Positions 36,065 to 50,254 of a stretch of DNA of 64,000 bases are shown piece by piece. Source of the stretch: Coriaria nepalensis (lineage: Eukaryota; Streptophyta; Magnoliopsida; Cucurbitales; Coriariaceae); NCBI GenBank assembly GCA_027186245.1, contig CP114481.1:52297501-52361500 (forward strand), read 5' to 3'. Numbering within the stretch: position 1 is the stretch's first letter; the number at the start of each line of letters is the position of its first letter. The notes under the pieces are model-generated. The model made no database searches. It saw only the letters and a program-made list of their open reading frames with translations, and was not told the DNA's origin. The translations under genes were made by a program, and so were the position numbers.

Positions 36065-38159
36065 AAAGCAATTTGAACGAATTCTATTTTAGCACTACAA
36101 ACACAACTTTAGTGCATAACTTGCGAAAGATGAATACAAGGAGAGGTTGCATTTGTTAACTTTAAAATCATTTTAATGAGTCATTTCAAGTCAATAACGT
36201 TTTTCAAAGCAATTCGAACGAATTCTATTTTCGCACTTCAATCACAAGTTTTGTGCATAACTTGCAAATGATCAATGCAAGGAAAGTGTGCATTAGTTTA
36301 ACCTTAAAATCATTTGAATTAGTCATTTCAAGTCAATAACATATTTCAAAGCAATTCGTACCAATTCTATTTACGCACTTCAAACGCAAGTTTTGTCCAA
36401 AACTTTCAAGTGATCATTGCAACGAAAGTGTGCATTCGTTTAACCTTAAAATAATTTTAATAAGTCATTTCGAGTTAATAACTTATTTCAAAGCAATTCG
36501 AACGAATTCTATTTACGCACTCCAAATGCAAGTTTTTGTCCATAACTTTCAATTGATCATTGCAAGGAAAGTGTGCATTCGCTTAACCTTAAAATCCTTT
36601 TAATGAGTCATTTCGAGTTAATAACTTATTTCAAAGCAATTTGAACGAATTCTATTTTAGCACTACAAACACAACTTTAGTGCATAACTTGCAAAAGATG
36701 AATGCAAGGAGAGGTTTCATTTGTTAACTTTAAAATCATTTTAATCAGTCATTTCAAGTCAATAACTTTTTTCAAAGCAATCCGAACGAATTCTATTTTC
36801 GCATTTCAAACACAAGTTTTGTGCATAACTTGCAAATGATGAATGCAAGGAAAGTGTGCATTAGTTTAACCTTAAAATCATTTGAATGAGTCATTTCTAG
36901 TCAATAACATATTTCAAAGCAATTCGAACGAATTCTATTTACGCACTTCAAACGCAAGTTTTGTCCATAACTTTCAAGTGATCATTGCAAGGAAAATGTG
37001 CATTCGTTTAACTTTAAAATCATTTTAATGAGTCATTTCGAGTTAATAACTTATTTCAAAGCAATTAAAACAAATTCTATTTTTGCACTACAAACACAAC
37101 TTTAGTGCATAACTTATTGCAAAAGATGAATGCAAGGAGAGGTTGGATTTGTTAACTTTAAAATCATTTTAATGAGTCATTCCAGGTCAATAACTTTTTT
37201 CAAAGCAATTCGAACGAATTCTATTTTCGCAATTCAGACACAAGTTTTGTGCATAACTTGCGAATGATCAGTGCAAGCAAAGTGTGCATTAGTTTAACCT
37301 TAAAATCATTTTAATGAGTCATATCGAGTTAATAACTTATTTCAAAACAATTCGAATGAATTCTATTTACGCACTTCAAATGCAAGTTTTGTCCATAACT
37401 TTCAAGTGGTCATTACAAGGAAACTGTGCATTCGTTTAACCTTAAAATTATTTTAATGAGTCATTTCGAGTTCATAACTTATTTCAAAGCAATTAAAACA
37501 AATTCTATTTTAGCACTACAAACACAACTTTAGTGCATAACTTGCAAATGATGAATGCAAGGAGAGGTTGCATTTGTTAACTTTAAAATCATTTTAATGA
37601 GTCATTTCAAGTCAATAACGTTTTTCAACGGAATTCGAACGAATTCTATTTTCGCACTTCAAACACAGGTTTTGTGCATAACTTGCAAATGATCAATGCA
37701 AGGAAAGTGTGCATTAGTTTAACCTTAAAATCATTTGAATTACTCATTTCAAGTCAATAACATATTTCAAAGCACTTCGAACGAATTCTATTTACGCACT
37801 TCAAACGCAAGTTTTGTCCATTACTTTCAAGTGATCATTGCAAGGAAAGTGTGCATTCGTTTAACCTTAAAATCATTTTAAAGAGTCATTTCCAGTCAAT
37901 AAGTTATTTCAAAGCAATTCGAACGAATTCAATTTTCGCACTTCAAACAAAAGTTTTGTGCATAACTTGCAAATGATCAATGCAAGGAAAGTGTGCATTA
38001 GTTTAACCTTAAAATCATTTGAATTAGTCATTTCAAGTCAATAACATATTTCAAAGCAATTCGTACCAATTCTATTTACGCACGTCAAACGCAAGTTTTG
38101 TCCATAAATTTCAAGTGATCATTGCAACGAAAGTGTGCATTCGTTTAACCTTAAAATCA

Positions 38160-39990
38160 TTGTAATGAGTCATTTCGAGTTAATAATTTATATCAAAGCA
38201 ATTCGAACAAATTCTATTTTAGCACTACAAACACAACTTTAGTGCATAACTTGCAAAAGATGAATGGAAAGAGAGGTTGCATTTGTTAACTTTAAAATCA
38301 TTTTAATGAGTTATTTCAAGTCAATAACTTTTTTCAAAGCAATTCGAACGAATTCTATTTTCGCACTTCAAACACAAGTTTTGTGCATAACTTGCAAATG
38401 ATCAATGCAAGGAAAGTGTGAATTAGTTTAACCTTAAAATCATTTGAATTAGTCATTTCAAGTCAATAACATATTTCAAAGCAATTCGTACCAATTCTAT
38501 TTACGCACTTCAAACGCAAGTTTTGTCCATAACTTTCAAGTGATCATTGCAAGGAAAGTGTGCATTCGTTTAACCTTAAAATCATTTTAATGAGTCATTT
38601 CGAGTTAATAATTTATATCAAAGCAATTCGAACAAATTCCATTTTAGCACTACAAACACAACTTTAGTGCATAACTTGCAAAAGATGAATGGAAAAAGAG
38701 GTTGCATTTGTTAACTTTAAAATCATTTTAATGCGTTATTTCAAGTCAATAACTTTTTTCAAAGCAATTCGAACGAATTCTATTTTCGCACTTCAAACAC
38801 AAGTTTTGTGCATAACTTTCAAATGATCAATGCAAGGAAACTGTGCATTAGTTTAACCTTAAAATAATTTGAATTAGTCATTTCAAGTCAATAACATATT
38901 TCAAAGCAATTCGTACGAATTCTATTTTCGCACTTCAAACGCAAGTTTTGTCTATAACTTTCAACTGATCATTGCTAGGAAAATGTGTATTCGTTTAACC
39001 TTAAAATCATTTTAATGAGTCATTTTGAGTTAATAACTTATTTCAAAGCAATTCGAACAAATTCTATTTTAGCACTACAAACACAACTTTAGTGCATAAC
39101 TTATCGCAAAGGATGAATGCAAGGAGAGGTTGCATTTGTTAACTTTAAAATCATTTTAATGAGTCATTCCAGGTCAATAACTTTTTTCAAAGCAATCCGA
39201 ACGAATTCTATTTTCGCATTTCAAACACAAGTTTTGTGCATAACTTGCAAATGATGAATGCAAGGAAAGTGTGCATTAGTTTAACCTTAAAATCATTTGA
39301 ATGAGTCATTTCTAGTCAATAACATATTTCAAAGCAATTCGAACGAATTCTATTTACGCACTTCAAACGCAAGTTTTGTCCATAACTTTCAAGTGATCAT
39401 TGCAAGGAAAATGTGCATTCGTTTAACTTTAAAATCATTTTAATGAGTCATTTCGAGTTAATAACTTATTTCAAAGCAATTAAAACAAATTCTATTTTTG
39501 CACTACAAACACAACTTTAGTGCATAACTTATCGCAAAGGATGAATGCAAGGAGAGGTTGCATTTGTTAACTTTAAAATCATTTTAATGAGTCATTTCAA
39601 GTCAATAACGTTTTTCAAAGCAATTCGAACGAATTCTATTTTCGCACTCCAAACACAAGTTTTGTGCATAACTTCCAAAAGATCAATGCAAGGAAAGTGT
39701 GCATTTGTTTATCCTTAAAATCATTTGAATTAGTCATTTCAAGTCAATAAGATATTTCAAAGCAATTCGAACGAATTCTATTTACGCACTTCAAACGCAA
39801 GTTTTGTCCATAACTTTCAAGTGATCATTGCAAGGAAAATGTGTATTCGTTTAACTTTAAAATCATTTTAATGAGTCATTTCGAGTTAATAACTTATTTC
39901 AAAGCAATTAAAACAAATTCTATTTTTGCACTACAAACACAACTTTAGTGCATAACTTATCGCAAAAGATGAATGCAAGGAGAGGTTGCA
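38160..39990. repeat. Recently amplified trimers (425-bp and 428-bp steps)
   Basis: The variant AATTTATATCAAAGC occurs at 38,185 and 38,610, exactly 425 bp apart, both followed by GATGAATGGAAA. Further right, a C-like monomer with a 3-base insertion (CATAACTTATCGCAAA) occurs at 39,101, 39,529 and 39,957, in 428-bp steps, which equals one trimer plus the insertion. The insertion was therefore copied along with the trimer. Confidence 0.75.
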
Positions 39991-41292
39991 TTCGTTAACT
40001 TTAAAATCATTTTAATGCGTCATTCCAGGTCAATAACTTTTTTCAAAGCAATTCGAACGAATTCTACTTTCGCAATTCAGACACAAGTTTTGTGCATAAC
40101 TTGCGAATGATCAATGCAAGCAAAGTGTGCATTAGTTTAACCTTAAAATCATTTTAATGAGTCATTTCGAGTTAATAACTTATTTCAAAGCAATTCGAAT
40201 GAATTCTATTTACGCACTTCAACCGCAAGTTTTGTCCATAACTTTCAAGTGGTCATTGCAAGGAAACTGTGCATTCGTTTAACCTTAAAATTATTTTAAT
40301 GAGTCATTTCGAGTTCATAACTTATTTCAAAGCAATTAAAACAAATTCTATTTTAGTACTACAAACACAACTTTAGTGCATAACTTGCAAATGATGAATG
40401 CAAGGAGAGGTTGCATTTGTTAACATTCAAATCATTTTAATGAGTCATTTCAAGTCAATAACTTTTTTCAAAGCAATTCGAACGAATTCTATTTTCGCAC
40501 TTCAAAGACAAGTTTTGTCCATAACTTGCAAATGATCAATGAAAGGAACGTGTGCATTAGTTTAACCTTAAAATTATTTTAATGAGTCATTCCGAGTTAA
40601 TAACTTATTTCAAAGCAATTCGAACAAATTCTATTTACGCACTTCAAACGCAAGTTTTGTCCATAACTTTCAAGTGATCATTGCAAGGAAAGTGTGCATT
40701 CGTTTAACCTTAAAATCATTTTAATGAGTCATTTCGAGTTAATAATTTATTTCAAAGCAATTCGAACAAATTCTATTTTAGCACTACAAACACAACTTTA
40801 GTGCATAACTTGCAAAAGATGAATGGAAGGAGAGGTTGCATTTGTTAACTTTAAAATCATTTTAATGAGTTATTTCAAGACAATAAGTTTTTTCAAAGAA
40901 ATTCGAATGAATTCTATTTTCGCACTTTAAACACAAGTTTTGTGCATAACTTTCAAATGATCAATGCAAGGAAACTGTGCATTAGTTTCACCTTAAAATA
41001 ATTTGAATTAGTCATTTCAAGTCAATAACATATTTCAAAGCAATTCGTACGAATTCTATTTTCGCACTTCAAACGCAAGTTTTGTCTATAACTTTCAACT
41101 GATCATTGCTAGGAAAATGTGTATTCGTTTAACCTTAAAATTATTTTAATGAGTCATTTCGAGTTAATAACTTATTTCAAAGCAATTCGAACAAATTCTA
41201 TTTACGCACTTCAAACGCATGTTTTGTCAATAACTTTCAAGTGATCATTGCAAGGAAAGTGTGCATTCGTTTAACCTTAAAATCATTTTAAT

Positions 41293-41858
41293 GAGTCATT
41301 CCGAGTTAATAACTTATTTCAAAGCAATTCGAACAAATTCTATTTCAGCACTACAAACACAACTTTAGTGCATAACTTGCAAAAGATGAGTGCAAGGAAA
41401 GGTTGCATTTGTTAACTTTAAAATCATTTTAATGAGTCATTTCAAATCAATAACTTTTTTCAAAGCAATTCGATCGAATTCTATTTTCGCACTTCAAACA
41501 CAAGTTTTGTGCATAAGTTGCAAAAGATCAATGCAAGGAAAATGTGCATTAGTTTAACCTTAAAATCATTTGAATGAGTCATTCCGAGTTAATAACTTAT
41601 TTCAAAGCAATTCGAACAAATTCTATTTTAGCACTACAAACACAACTTTAGTGCATAACTTGCAAAAGATGAGTGCAAGGAAAGGTTGCATTTGTTAACT
41701 TTAAAATCATTTTAATGAGTCATTTCAAATCAATAACTTTTTTCAAAGCAATTCGATCGAATTCTATTTTCGCACTTCAAACACAAGTTTTGTGCATAAG
41801 TTGCAAAAGATCAATGCAAGGAAAATGTGCATTAGTTTAACCTTAAAATCATTTGAAT
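41293..41858. repeat. C-A dimer duplication (283-bp period)
   Basis: Copies at 41,293-41,575 and 41,576-41,858 share a long run of rare variants: GATGAGTGCAAGGAAAGG, TTTCAAATCAATAAC, the palindrome AATTCGATCGAATT (41,467-41,480 and again 283 bp later) and CATAAGTTGCAAAAG. They are almost identical, so the event is recent. The unit is one C plus one A monomer, 141 + 142 bp, with no B. Confidence 0.82.
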
Positions 41859-42600
41859 TAGTCATTTCAAGTCAATAACATATTTCAAAGCAATTCGAAC
41901 GAATTCTATTTACGCACTTCAAAAGCAAGTTTTGTCCATTACTTTGAAGTGATCATTGCAAAGGAAAATGTGCATTCGTTTAACCTTAAAATCATTTTAA
42001 TGAGTCATTCCGAGTTAATAACTTATTTCAAAGCAATTCGAACAAATTCTATTTTAGCACTACAAACACAACTTTAGTGCATAACTTGCAAAAGGTGAAT
42101 GCAAGGAGAGGTTGCATTTGTTAACTTTAAAATCATTTTAATGAGTCATTTCAAGTCAATAACTTTTTTCAAAGCAATTCGAAGGAATTCTATTTTCGCA
42201 CTTCAAACACAAATTTTGTGCATATCATGCAAATGATCAATGCAAGGAAACTGTGCATTAGTTTCACCTTAAAATAATTTGAATTAGTCATTTCAAGTCA
42301 ATAACATATTTCAAAACAATTCGTACGAATTCTATTTTCGCACTTCAAACGCAAGTTTTGTCTGTAACTTTCAACTGATCATTGCTAGGAAAATGTGTAT
42401 TCGTTTAACCTTAAAATCATTTTAATGAGTCATTTCGAGTTAATAACTTATGTCAAAGCAATTCGAACAAATTCTATTTTAGCACTACAAACACAACTTT
42501 AGTGTATATCTTGCAAAAGATGAATGCAAGGAGAGGTTGCATTTGTTAACTTTAAAATCATTTTAATGAGTCATTTCAAGTCAATAACTTTTTTCAAAGC

Positions 42601-42743
42601 AATTCGAACGAATTCTATTTTCGCACTTCAAACACAAGTTTTGTGCACATCATGCAAATGATCAATGTATGAAAAACTATGCATTTGTTTAACCTTAAAA
42701 TCAATTCAATGAGTGATTTCAAGTGAAAAACTTATTTCAAAGA
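42601..42743. repeat. Type D monomer copy 1 (143 bp, diverged)
   Basis: It begins like type A, then reads CATCATGCAAATGATCAATG, TATGAAAAACTATGCATTTG, AAAATCAATTCAATGAGTGA and TTTCAAGTGAAAAAC. The next monomer starts AAATTCGAACGAATTCTG in place of the usual CAATTCG...TCTA. Only five such monomers are in the window, all between 42.6 and 51.3 kb. The monomer after this one is A-like with TTCACACACAAG. Confidence 0.85.
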
Positions 42744-44591
42744 AATTCGAACGAATTCTGTTTTCGCACTTCACACACAAGTTTTGTGCATAACTTGCAA
42801 AAGATCAATGCAAGGAAAGTATGCATTAGTTTAAGCTTAAAATCATTTGAATTGCTCTTTTCAAGTCAATAACATATTTCAAAGCAATTCGAAGGAATTC
42901 TATTTTCGCACTTCAAACACAAGTTTTGTGCATATCTTTCAAATGATGAATGCAAGGAGAGGTTGCATTTGTTAACTTTAAAATCATTTTAATAAGTCAT
43001 TTCAAGTCAATAACTTTTTTCAAAGCAATTCAAACGAATTCTATTTTCTCAATTCAAACACAAGTTTTGTGCATAACTTGCAAAAGATCAATGCAAGGAA
43101 AGTGTGTATTAGTTTAACCTTAAAATCATTTGAATTAGTCATTTCAAGTCAATAACATATTTCAAAGCAATTCGAACGAATTCTATTTACGCACTTCAAA
43201 CGCAAGTTTTGTCCATTACTTTGAAGTGATCATTGCAAGGAAAATGTGCATTCGGTTAACCTTAAAATCATTTTAATGAGTCACTTCGAGTTAATAACTG
43301 ATGTCAAAGCAATTCGAACTAATTCTATTTTAGCACTACAAACACAACTTTAGTGCCTAACTTGCAAAAGATGAATGCAAGGAGTGGTTGCATTTGTTAA
43401 CATTAAAATCATTTTAATGAGTCATTTCAAGTCAATAACTTTTTTCAAAGCAATTCGAACGAATTCTATTTTCGCACTTCAAAGACAAGTTTTGTGCATA
43501 ACTTGCAAGTGATCAATGAAAGGAAAGTGTGCATTAGTTTAACCTTAAAATTATTTTAATGAGTCATTTCGAGTTAATAATTTATTTCAAAGCAATTCGA
43601 ACAAATTCTATTTTAGCACTACAAACACAACTTTAGTGCATAACTTGCAAAAGATGAATGGAAGGAGAGGTTGCATTTGTTAACTTTAAAATCATTTTAA
43701 TGAGTTATTTCAAGTCAATAACTTTTTTCAAAGCAATTCGAACGAATTCTATTTTCGCACTTCAAACAAAAGTTTTCTGCATAACTTTCAAATGATCAAT
43801 GCAAGGAAACTGTGCTTTAGTTTCACCTTAAAATAATTTGAATTAGTCATTTCAAGTCAATAACATATTTCAAAGCAATTCGTACGAATTCTATTTTCGC
43901 ACTTCAAACGCAAGTTTTGTCTATAACTTTCAACTGATCATTGCTAGGAAAATGTGTATTCGTTTAACCTTAAAATCATTTTAATGAGTCATTTTGAGTT
44001 AATAACTTATTTCAAAGCAATTCGAACAAATTCTATTTTAGCACTACAAACACAACTTTAGTGCATAACTTGCAAAAGATGAATGCAAGGAAAGGTTGCA
44101 TTTGTTAACTTTAAAATCATTTTAATGAGTCATTTCAAATCAATAACTTTTTTCAAAGCAATTCGATCGAATTCTATTTTCGCACTTCAAACACAAGTTT
44201 TGTGCCTAAGTTGCAAAAGATCAATGCAAGGAAAGTGTGCATTAGTTTAACCTTAAAATCATTTGAATTAGTCATTTCAAGTCAATAACATATTTCAAAG
44301 CAATTCGAACGAATCCTATTTACGCACTTCAAAAGCAAGTTTTGTCCATTACTTTGAAGTGATCATTGCAAGGAAAATGTGCATTCGTTTAACCTTAAAA
44401 TCATTTTAATGAGTCATTTCGAGTTAATAACTTATTTCAAAGCAATTCGAACGAATTCTATTTTAGCACTACAAACACAACTTTAGTGCATAACCTGCAA
44501 AAGATGAATGCAAGGAGGGGTTGCATTTGTTAACTTTAAAATCATTTTAATGAGTCATTTCAAGTCAATAACTTTTTTCAAAGCAATTCGA

Positions 44592-46007
44592 ACGAATTCT
44601 ATTTTCGCACTTCAAACACAAGTTTTGTGCATAACTTGCAAATGATCAATGCAAGGAAAGTGTGCATTAGTTTAACCTTAAAATCATTTGAATTAGTCAT
44701 TTCAAGTCAATAACATATTCCAAAGCAATTCGTACCAATTCTATTTACGGACTTCAAACGCATGTTTTGTCCATAACTTTCAAGTGATCATTGCAACGAA
44801 AGTGTGCATTTGTTTAACCTTAAAATCATTTTAATAAGTCATTTCGAGCTAATAACTTATTTCAAAGCAATTCGAACGAATTCTATTTTCGCACTTCAAA
44901 CACAAGTTTTGTGCATAACTTGCAAAAGATCAATGCAAGGAAAGTGTGCATTAGTTTAACCTTAAAATCATTTGAATTAGTCATTTCAAGTCAATAACAT
45001 ATTTCAAAGGAATTCGAACGAATTCTATTTACGCACTTTAGACGCAAGTTTTGTCCATTACTTTCAAGTGATCATTGCAAGGAAAGTGTGCATTCCTTTA
45101 ACCTTAAAATCATTTTAATAAGTCATTTCGAGTTAATAACTTATTTCGAAGCAATTCGAACGAATTCTATTTTAGCACTACAAACACAACTTTATTCCAT
45201 AACTTGCAAAAGATGAATGCAAGGAGAGGTTGCATTTGTTAACCTTAAAATCATTTTAATGAGTCATTTCAGGTCAATAAGTTATTTCAAAGCAATTCGA
45301 ACGAATTCTATTTTCGCACTACAAACACAACTTTATTGCATAACTTGCAAAAGATGAATGCAAGGAGAGGTTGCATTTGTTAACCTTAAAATCATTTGAA
45401 TTAGTCATTTCAAGTCAATAACATATTTCATAGCAATTCGTACCAATTCTATTTACGCACTTCAAACGCAAGTTTTGTCCAAAACTTTCAAGTGATCATT
45501 GCAACGAAAGTGTGCATTCGTTTAACCTTAAAATAATTTTAATGAGTCATTTCGAGTTAATAACTTATTTCAAAGCAATTCGAACGAATTCTATTTACGC
45601 ACTCCAAATGCAAGTTTTGTCCATAACTTTCAATCGATCATTGCAAGGAAAGTGTGCATTCGCTTAACCTTAAAATCATTTTAATGAGTCATTTCGAGTT
45701 AATAACTTATTTCAAAGCAATTTGAACGAATTCTATTTTAGCACTACAAACACAACTTTAGTGCATAACTTGCAAAAGATGAATGCAAGGAGAGGTTTCA
45801 TTTGTTAACTTTAAAATCATTTTAATCAGTCATTTCAAGTCAATAACTTTTTTCAAAGCAATTCGAACGAATTCTATTTTCGCACTTCAAACACAAGTTT
45901 TGTGCATAACTTGCAAAAGATCAATGCAAGGAAAGTGTGCATTAGTTTAACCTTAAAATCATTTGAATTAGTCATTTCAAGTCAATAACATATTTCAAAG
46001 CAATTCG
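44592..46007. repeat. Long-range duplication, second copy (partner 32,820-34,235)
   Basis: This copy differs from the partner at scattered single bases only, for example CAATCGATC near 45,632 in place of CAATTGATC, and CATATTCC in place of CATATTTC near 44,715. It ends where the next B monomer switches to a CACTTCAAAAGCAAG form that has relatives at 44,330 and 49,150. Confidence 0.8.
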
Positions 46008-46709
46008 AACGAATCCTATTTACGCACTTCAAAAGCAAGTTTTGTCCATTACTTTGAAGTGATCATTGCAAGGAAAATGTGCATTCGTTTAACCTTAAAA
46101 TCATTTTAATGAGTCATTTCGAGTTAATAACTTATTTCAAAGCAATTCGAACGAATTCTATTTTAGCACTACAAACACAACTTTAGTGCATAACTTGCAA
46201 AAGATGAATGCAAGGAGAGGTTGCATTTGTTAACTTTAAAATCATTTTAATGAGTCATTTCAGCTCAATAACTTTTTTCAAAGCAATTCGAACGAATTCT
46301 ATTTTCGCACTTCAAACACAAGTTTTGTGCATAACTTGCAAGTGATCAATGAAAGGAAAGTGTGCATTAGTTTAACCTTAAAATTATTTTAATGAGTCAT
46401 TTCGAGTTAATAACTTATTTCAAAGCAATTCGAACAAATTCTATTTACGCACTTCAAACGCAAGTTTTGTCCGTAACTTTCAAGTGATCATTGCAAGGAA
46501 AGTGTGCATTCGTTTAACCTTAAAATCATTTTAATGAGTCATTTCGAGTTAATAACTTATTTCAAAGCAATTCGAACAAATTCTATTTTAGCACTACAAA
46601 CACAACTTTAGTGCATAACTTGGAAAAGATGAATGCAAGGAGAGGTTGCATTTGTTAACTTTAAAATCATTTTAATAAGTCATTTCAAGTCAAGAACTTT
46701 TTTCAAAGC

Positions 46710-46852
46710 AATTCGAACGAATTCTATTTTCGCACTTCAAACACAAGTTTTGTGCATTTCATGCAAATGATCAATGTAGGAAAAACTATGTATTTGTTTA
46801 ACCTTAAAATCAATTCAATGAGTGATTTCAAGTGAAAAACTTATTTCAAAGA
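46710..46852. repeat. Type D monomer copy 2 (143 bp)
   Basis: It carries the D signature with small differences: GCATTTCATGCAAATG, GTAGGAAAAACTATGTATTTG. The AATTCAATGAGTGATTTC segment is intact. It is followed by the TCTG-type A monomer, as for the other D copies, so D and its follower travel as a pair. Confidence 0.83.
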
Positions 46853-47149
46853 AATTCGAACGAATTCTGTTTTCGCACTTCAAACACAAGTTTTGTTCAT
46901 AACTTGCAAAAGATCAATGCAAGGAAAGTATGCATTAGTTTAACCTTAAAATCATTTGAATTAGTCATTTCAAGTCAATAACTTATTTCAAAGCAATTCG
47001 AACAAATTCTATTTTAGCACTACAAACACAACTTTATTGCATAACTTGCAAAAGATGAATGAAAGGAGAGGTTGCATTTGTTAACCTTAAAATCATTTTA
47101 ATGCGTCATTTCAAGTCAATAAGTTTTTTCAAAGCAATTTGAACGAATT

Positions 47150-47762
47150 CTATTTTCGGACTTCGAACACAAGATTTGTGCATAACTTGCAAATGATCAA
47201 TGCAAGGAAAGTGTGCATTAGTTTATCCTTAAAATCATTTGAATTAGTGATTTCAAGTCAATAACATATTTCAAAGCAATTCGTACGAATTATATTTTCG
47301 CACTTCAAACGCAAGTTTTGTCCATAACTTTCAAGTGATCATAGCAACGAAAGTGTGCATTCGTTTAACCTTAAAATCATTTTAATGAGTCATTTCGAGT
47401 TAATAACTTATTTCAAAGCAATTCGAACAAATTCTATTTTAGCACTACAAACACAACTTTAGTGTATAACTTGCAAAAGATGAATGCAAGGAGAGGTTGC
47501 ATTTGTTAACTTTAAAATCATTTTAATGAGTCATTTCAAGTCAATAACTTTTTTCAAAGCAATTCGAACGAATTCTATTTTCGCACTTCAAACACAAGTT
47601 TTGTGCATATCATTCAAATGATCAATGTATGAAAAACTATGCATTTGTTTAACCGTAAAATCAATTCAATGAGTGATTTCAAGTGAAAAACTTATTTAAA
47701 AGAAATTCGAACGAATTCTGTTTTCGCACTTCAAACACAAGTTTTGTGCATAACTTGTAAAA
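47150..47762. repeat. Duplicated segment, first copy (partner 50,694-51,306)
   Basis: Offset is 3,544 bp, or 25 monomers. Shared markers are CGGACTTCGAACACAAG (47,157 and 50,701), AATTATATTTTCGC with GATCATAGCAACG, and the D monomer with GTATGAAAAAC (47,627 and 51,171). The match stops at 47,762, where this copy continues AAGATTAAAGCAAGG. Confidence 0.8.
47561..47703. repeat. Type D monomer copy 3 (143 bp)
   Basis: It carries the D signature with CATTCAAATGATC, GTTTAACCGTAAAATC and a TTATTTAAAAG end. The last two changes are shared with copy 5, exactly 3,544 bp downstream, which shows the two are copies of one longer segment. Confidence 0.83.
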
Positions 47763-50111
47763 GATTAAAGCAAGGAAAGTATGCATTAGTTTAAGCTTAA
47801 AATCATTTGAATTGCTCGTTTCAAGTCAATAACATATTTCAAAGCAATTCGAAGGAATTCTATTTTCGCACTTCAAACACAAGTTTTGTGCATATCTTTC
47901 AAATCATGAATGCAAGGAGAGGTTGCATTTGTTAACTTTAAAATCATTTTAATAAGTCATTTCAAGTCAATAACTTTTTTCAAAGCAATTCAAACGAATT
48001 CTATTTTCGCAATTCAAACACAAGTGTTGTGCATAACTTGCAAAAGATCAATGCGAGGAAAGTGTGTATTAGTTTAACCTTAAAATCATTTGAATTAGTC
48101 ATTTCAAGTCAATAACATATTTCAAAGCAATTCGAACGAATTCTATTTTCGCACTTCAAACACAAGTTTTGTGCATAACTTTCAAATGATCAATGCAAGG
48201 AAACTGTGCTTTAGTTTCACCTTAAAATAATTTGAATTAGTCATTTCAAGTCAATAACATATTTCAAAGCAATTCGTACGAATTCTATTTTCGCACTTCA
48301 AACGCAAGTTTTGTCTATAACTTTCAACTGATCATTGCTAGGAAAATGTGTATTCGTTTAACCTTAAAATCATTTTAATGAGTCATTTTGAGTTAATAAC
48401 TTATTTCAAAGCAATTCGAACAAATTATATTTTAGCACTACAAACACAACTTTAGTGCATAACTTGCAAAAGATGAATGGAAGGAGAGGTTGCATTTCTT
48501 AACTTTAAAATCATTTTAATGAGTTATTTCAAGTTAATAACTTTTTTCAAAGCAATTCGAACGAATTCTATTTTCCCACTTCAAACACAAGTTTTGTGCA
48601 TAACTTTCAAATGATCAATGTAAGGAAACTGTGCTTTTGTTTCACCTTAAAATAATTTGAATTAGTCATTTCAAGTCAATAACATATTTCAAAGCAATTC
48701 GTACGAATTCTATTTTCGCACTTCAAACGCAAGTTTTGTCTATAACTTTCAAGTGATCATTGCTAGGAAAATGTGTATTTGTTTGACCTTAAAATCATTT
48801 TAATGAGTCATTTTGAGTTAATAACTTATTTCAAAGCAATACGAACAAATTCTATTTTAGCACTACAAACACAACTTTAGTGCATAACTTGCAAAGGAAG
48901 AATGCAAGGAAAGGTTGCATTTGTTAACTTTAAAATCACTTTAATGAGTCATTTCAAATCAATAACTTTTTTCATAGCAATTCGATCGAATTCTATTTTC
49001 GCAATTCAAACACAAGTTTTGTGCATAAGTTGCAAAAGATCAATGCAAGGAAAGTGTGCATTAGTTTAACCTTAAAATCATTTGAATTAGTCATTTCAAG
49101 TCAATAACATATTTCAAAGCAATTCGAACGAATCCTGTTTACGCACTTCAAAAGCAAGTTTTGTCCATTACTTTGAAGTGATCATTGCAAGGAAAATGTG
49201 CATTCGTTTAACCTTAAAATCATTTTAATGAGTCATTTCGAGTTAATAACTTATTTCAAAGCAATTCGAACTAATTCTATTTACGCACTTCAAACGCAAG
49301 TTTTGTCCATAACTTTCAAGTGATCATTGCAAGGAAAGTGTGCATTCGTTTAACCTTAAAATCATTTTAATGAGTCATTTCGTGTTAATAACTTATTTCA
49401 AAGCAATTCGAACAAATTCTATTTTAGCACTACAAACACAACTTTAGTGCATAACTTGCAAAAGATGAATGCAAGGAGAGGTTGCATTTGTTAACTTTAA
49501 AATCATTTTAATGAGTCATTTTAGCTCAATAACTTTTTTCAAAGCAATTCGAACGAATTCTATTTTCGCACTTCAAACACAAGTTTTGTGCATAACTTGC
49601 AAATGATCAATGAAAGGAACGTGTGCATTAGTTTAACCTTAAAATTATTTTAATGAGTCATTTCGAGTTAATAACTTATTTCAAAGCAATTCGAACAAAT
49701 TATATTTTAGCACTACAAACACAACTTTAGTGCATAACTTGCAAAAGATGAATGGAAGGAGAGGTTGCATTTCTTAACTTTAAAATCATTTTAATGATTT
49801 ATTTCAAGTTAATAACTTTTTTCAAAGCAATTCGAACGAATTCTATTTTCCCACTTCAAACACAACTTTAGTGCATAACTTGCAAAAGGTGAATGCAAGG
49901 AGAGGTTGCATTTGTTAACTTTAAAATCATTTTAATGAGTCATTTCAAGTCAATAACTTTTTTCAAAGCAATTCGAACGAATTCAATTTTCGCACTTGAA
50001 ACACAAGTTTTGTGCATAACTTGCAAATGATCAATGCAGGGAAAGTGTGCATTCGTTTAACCTTAAAATCATTTTAATGAGTCATTTCGAGTCAATAACT
50101 TTTTTCAAAGC

Positions 50112-50254
50112 AATTCGAACGAATTCTATTTTCGCACTTCAAACACAAGTTTTGTGCGTATCATGAAAATGATCAATGTGGCAAAAACTATGCATTTGTT
50201 TAACCTTAAAATCAATTCAATGAGTGATTTCAAGTGAAAAACTTATTTCAAAGA
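50112..50254. repeat. Type D monomer copy 4 (143 bp)
   Basis: It carries the D signature with GCGTATCATGAAAATG and GTGGCAAAAACTATGC. It is followed by the TCTG-type monomer, which here reads GTACGTAACTTGCCAAATATC, the most altered follower of the five. Confidence 0.82.
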
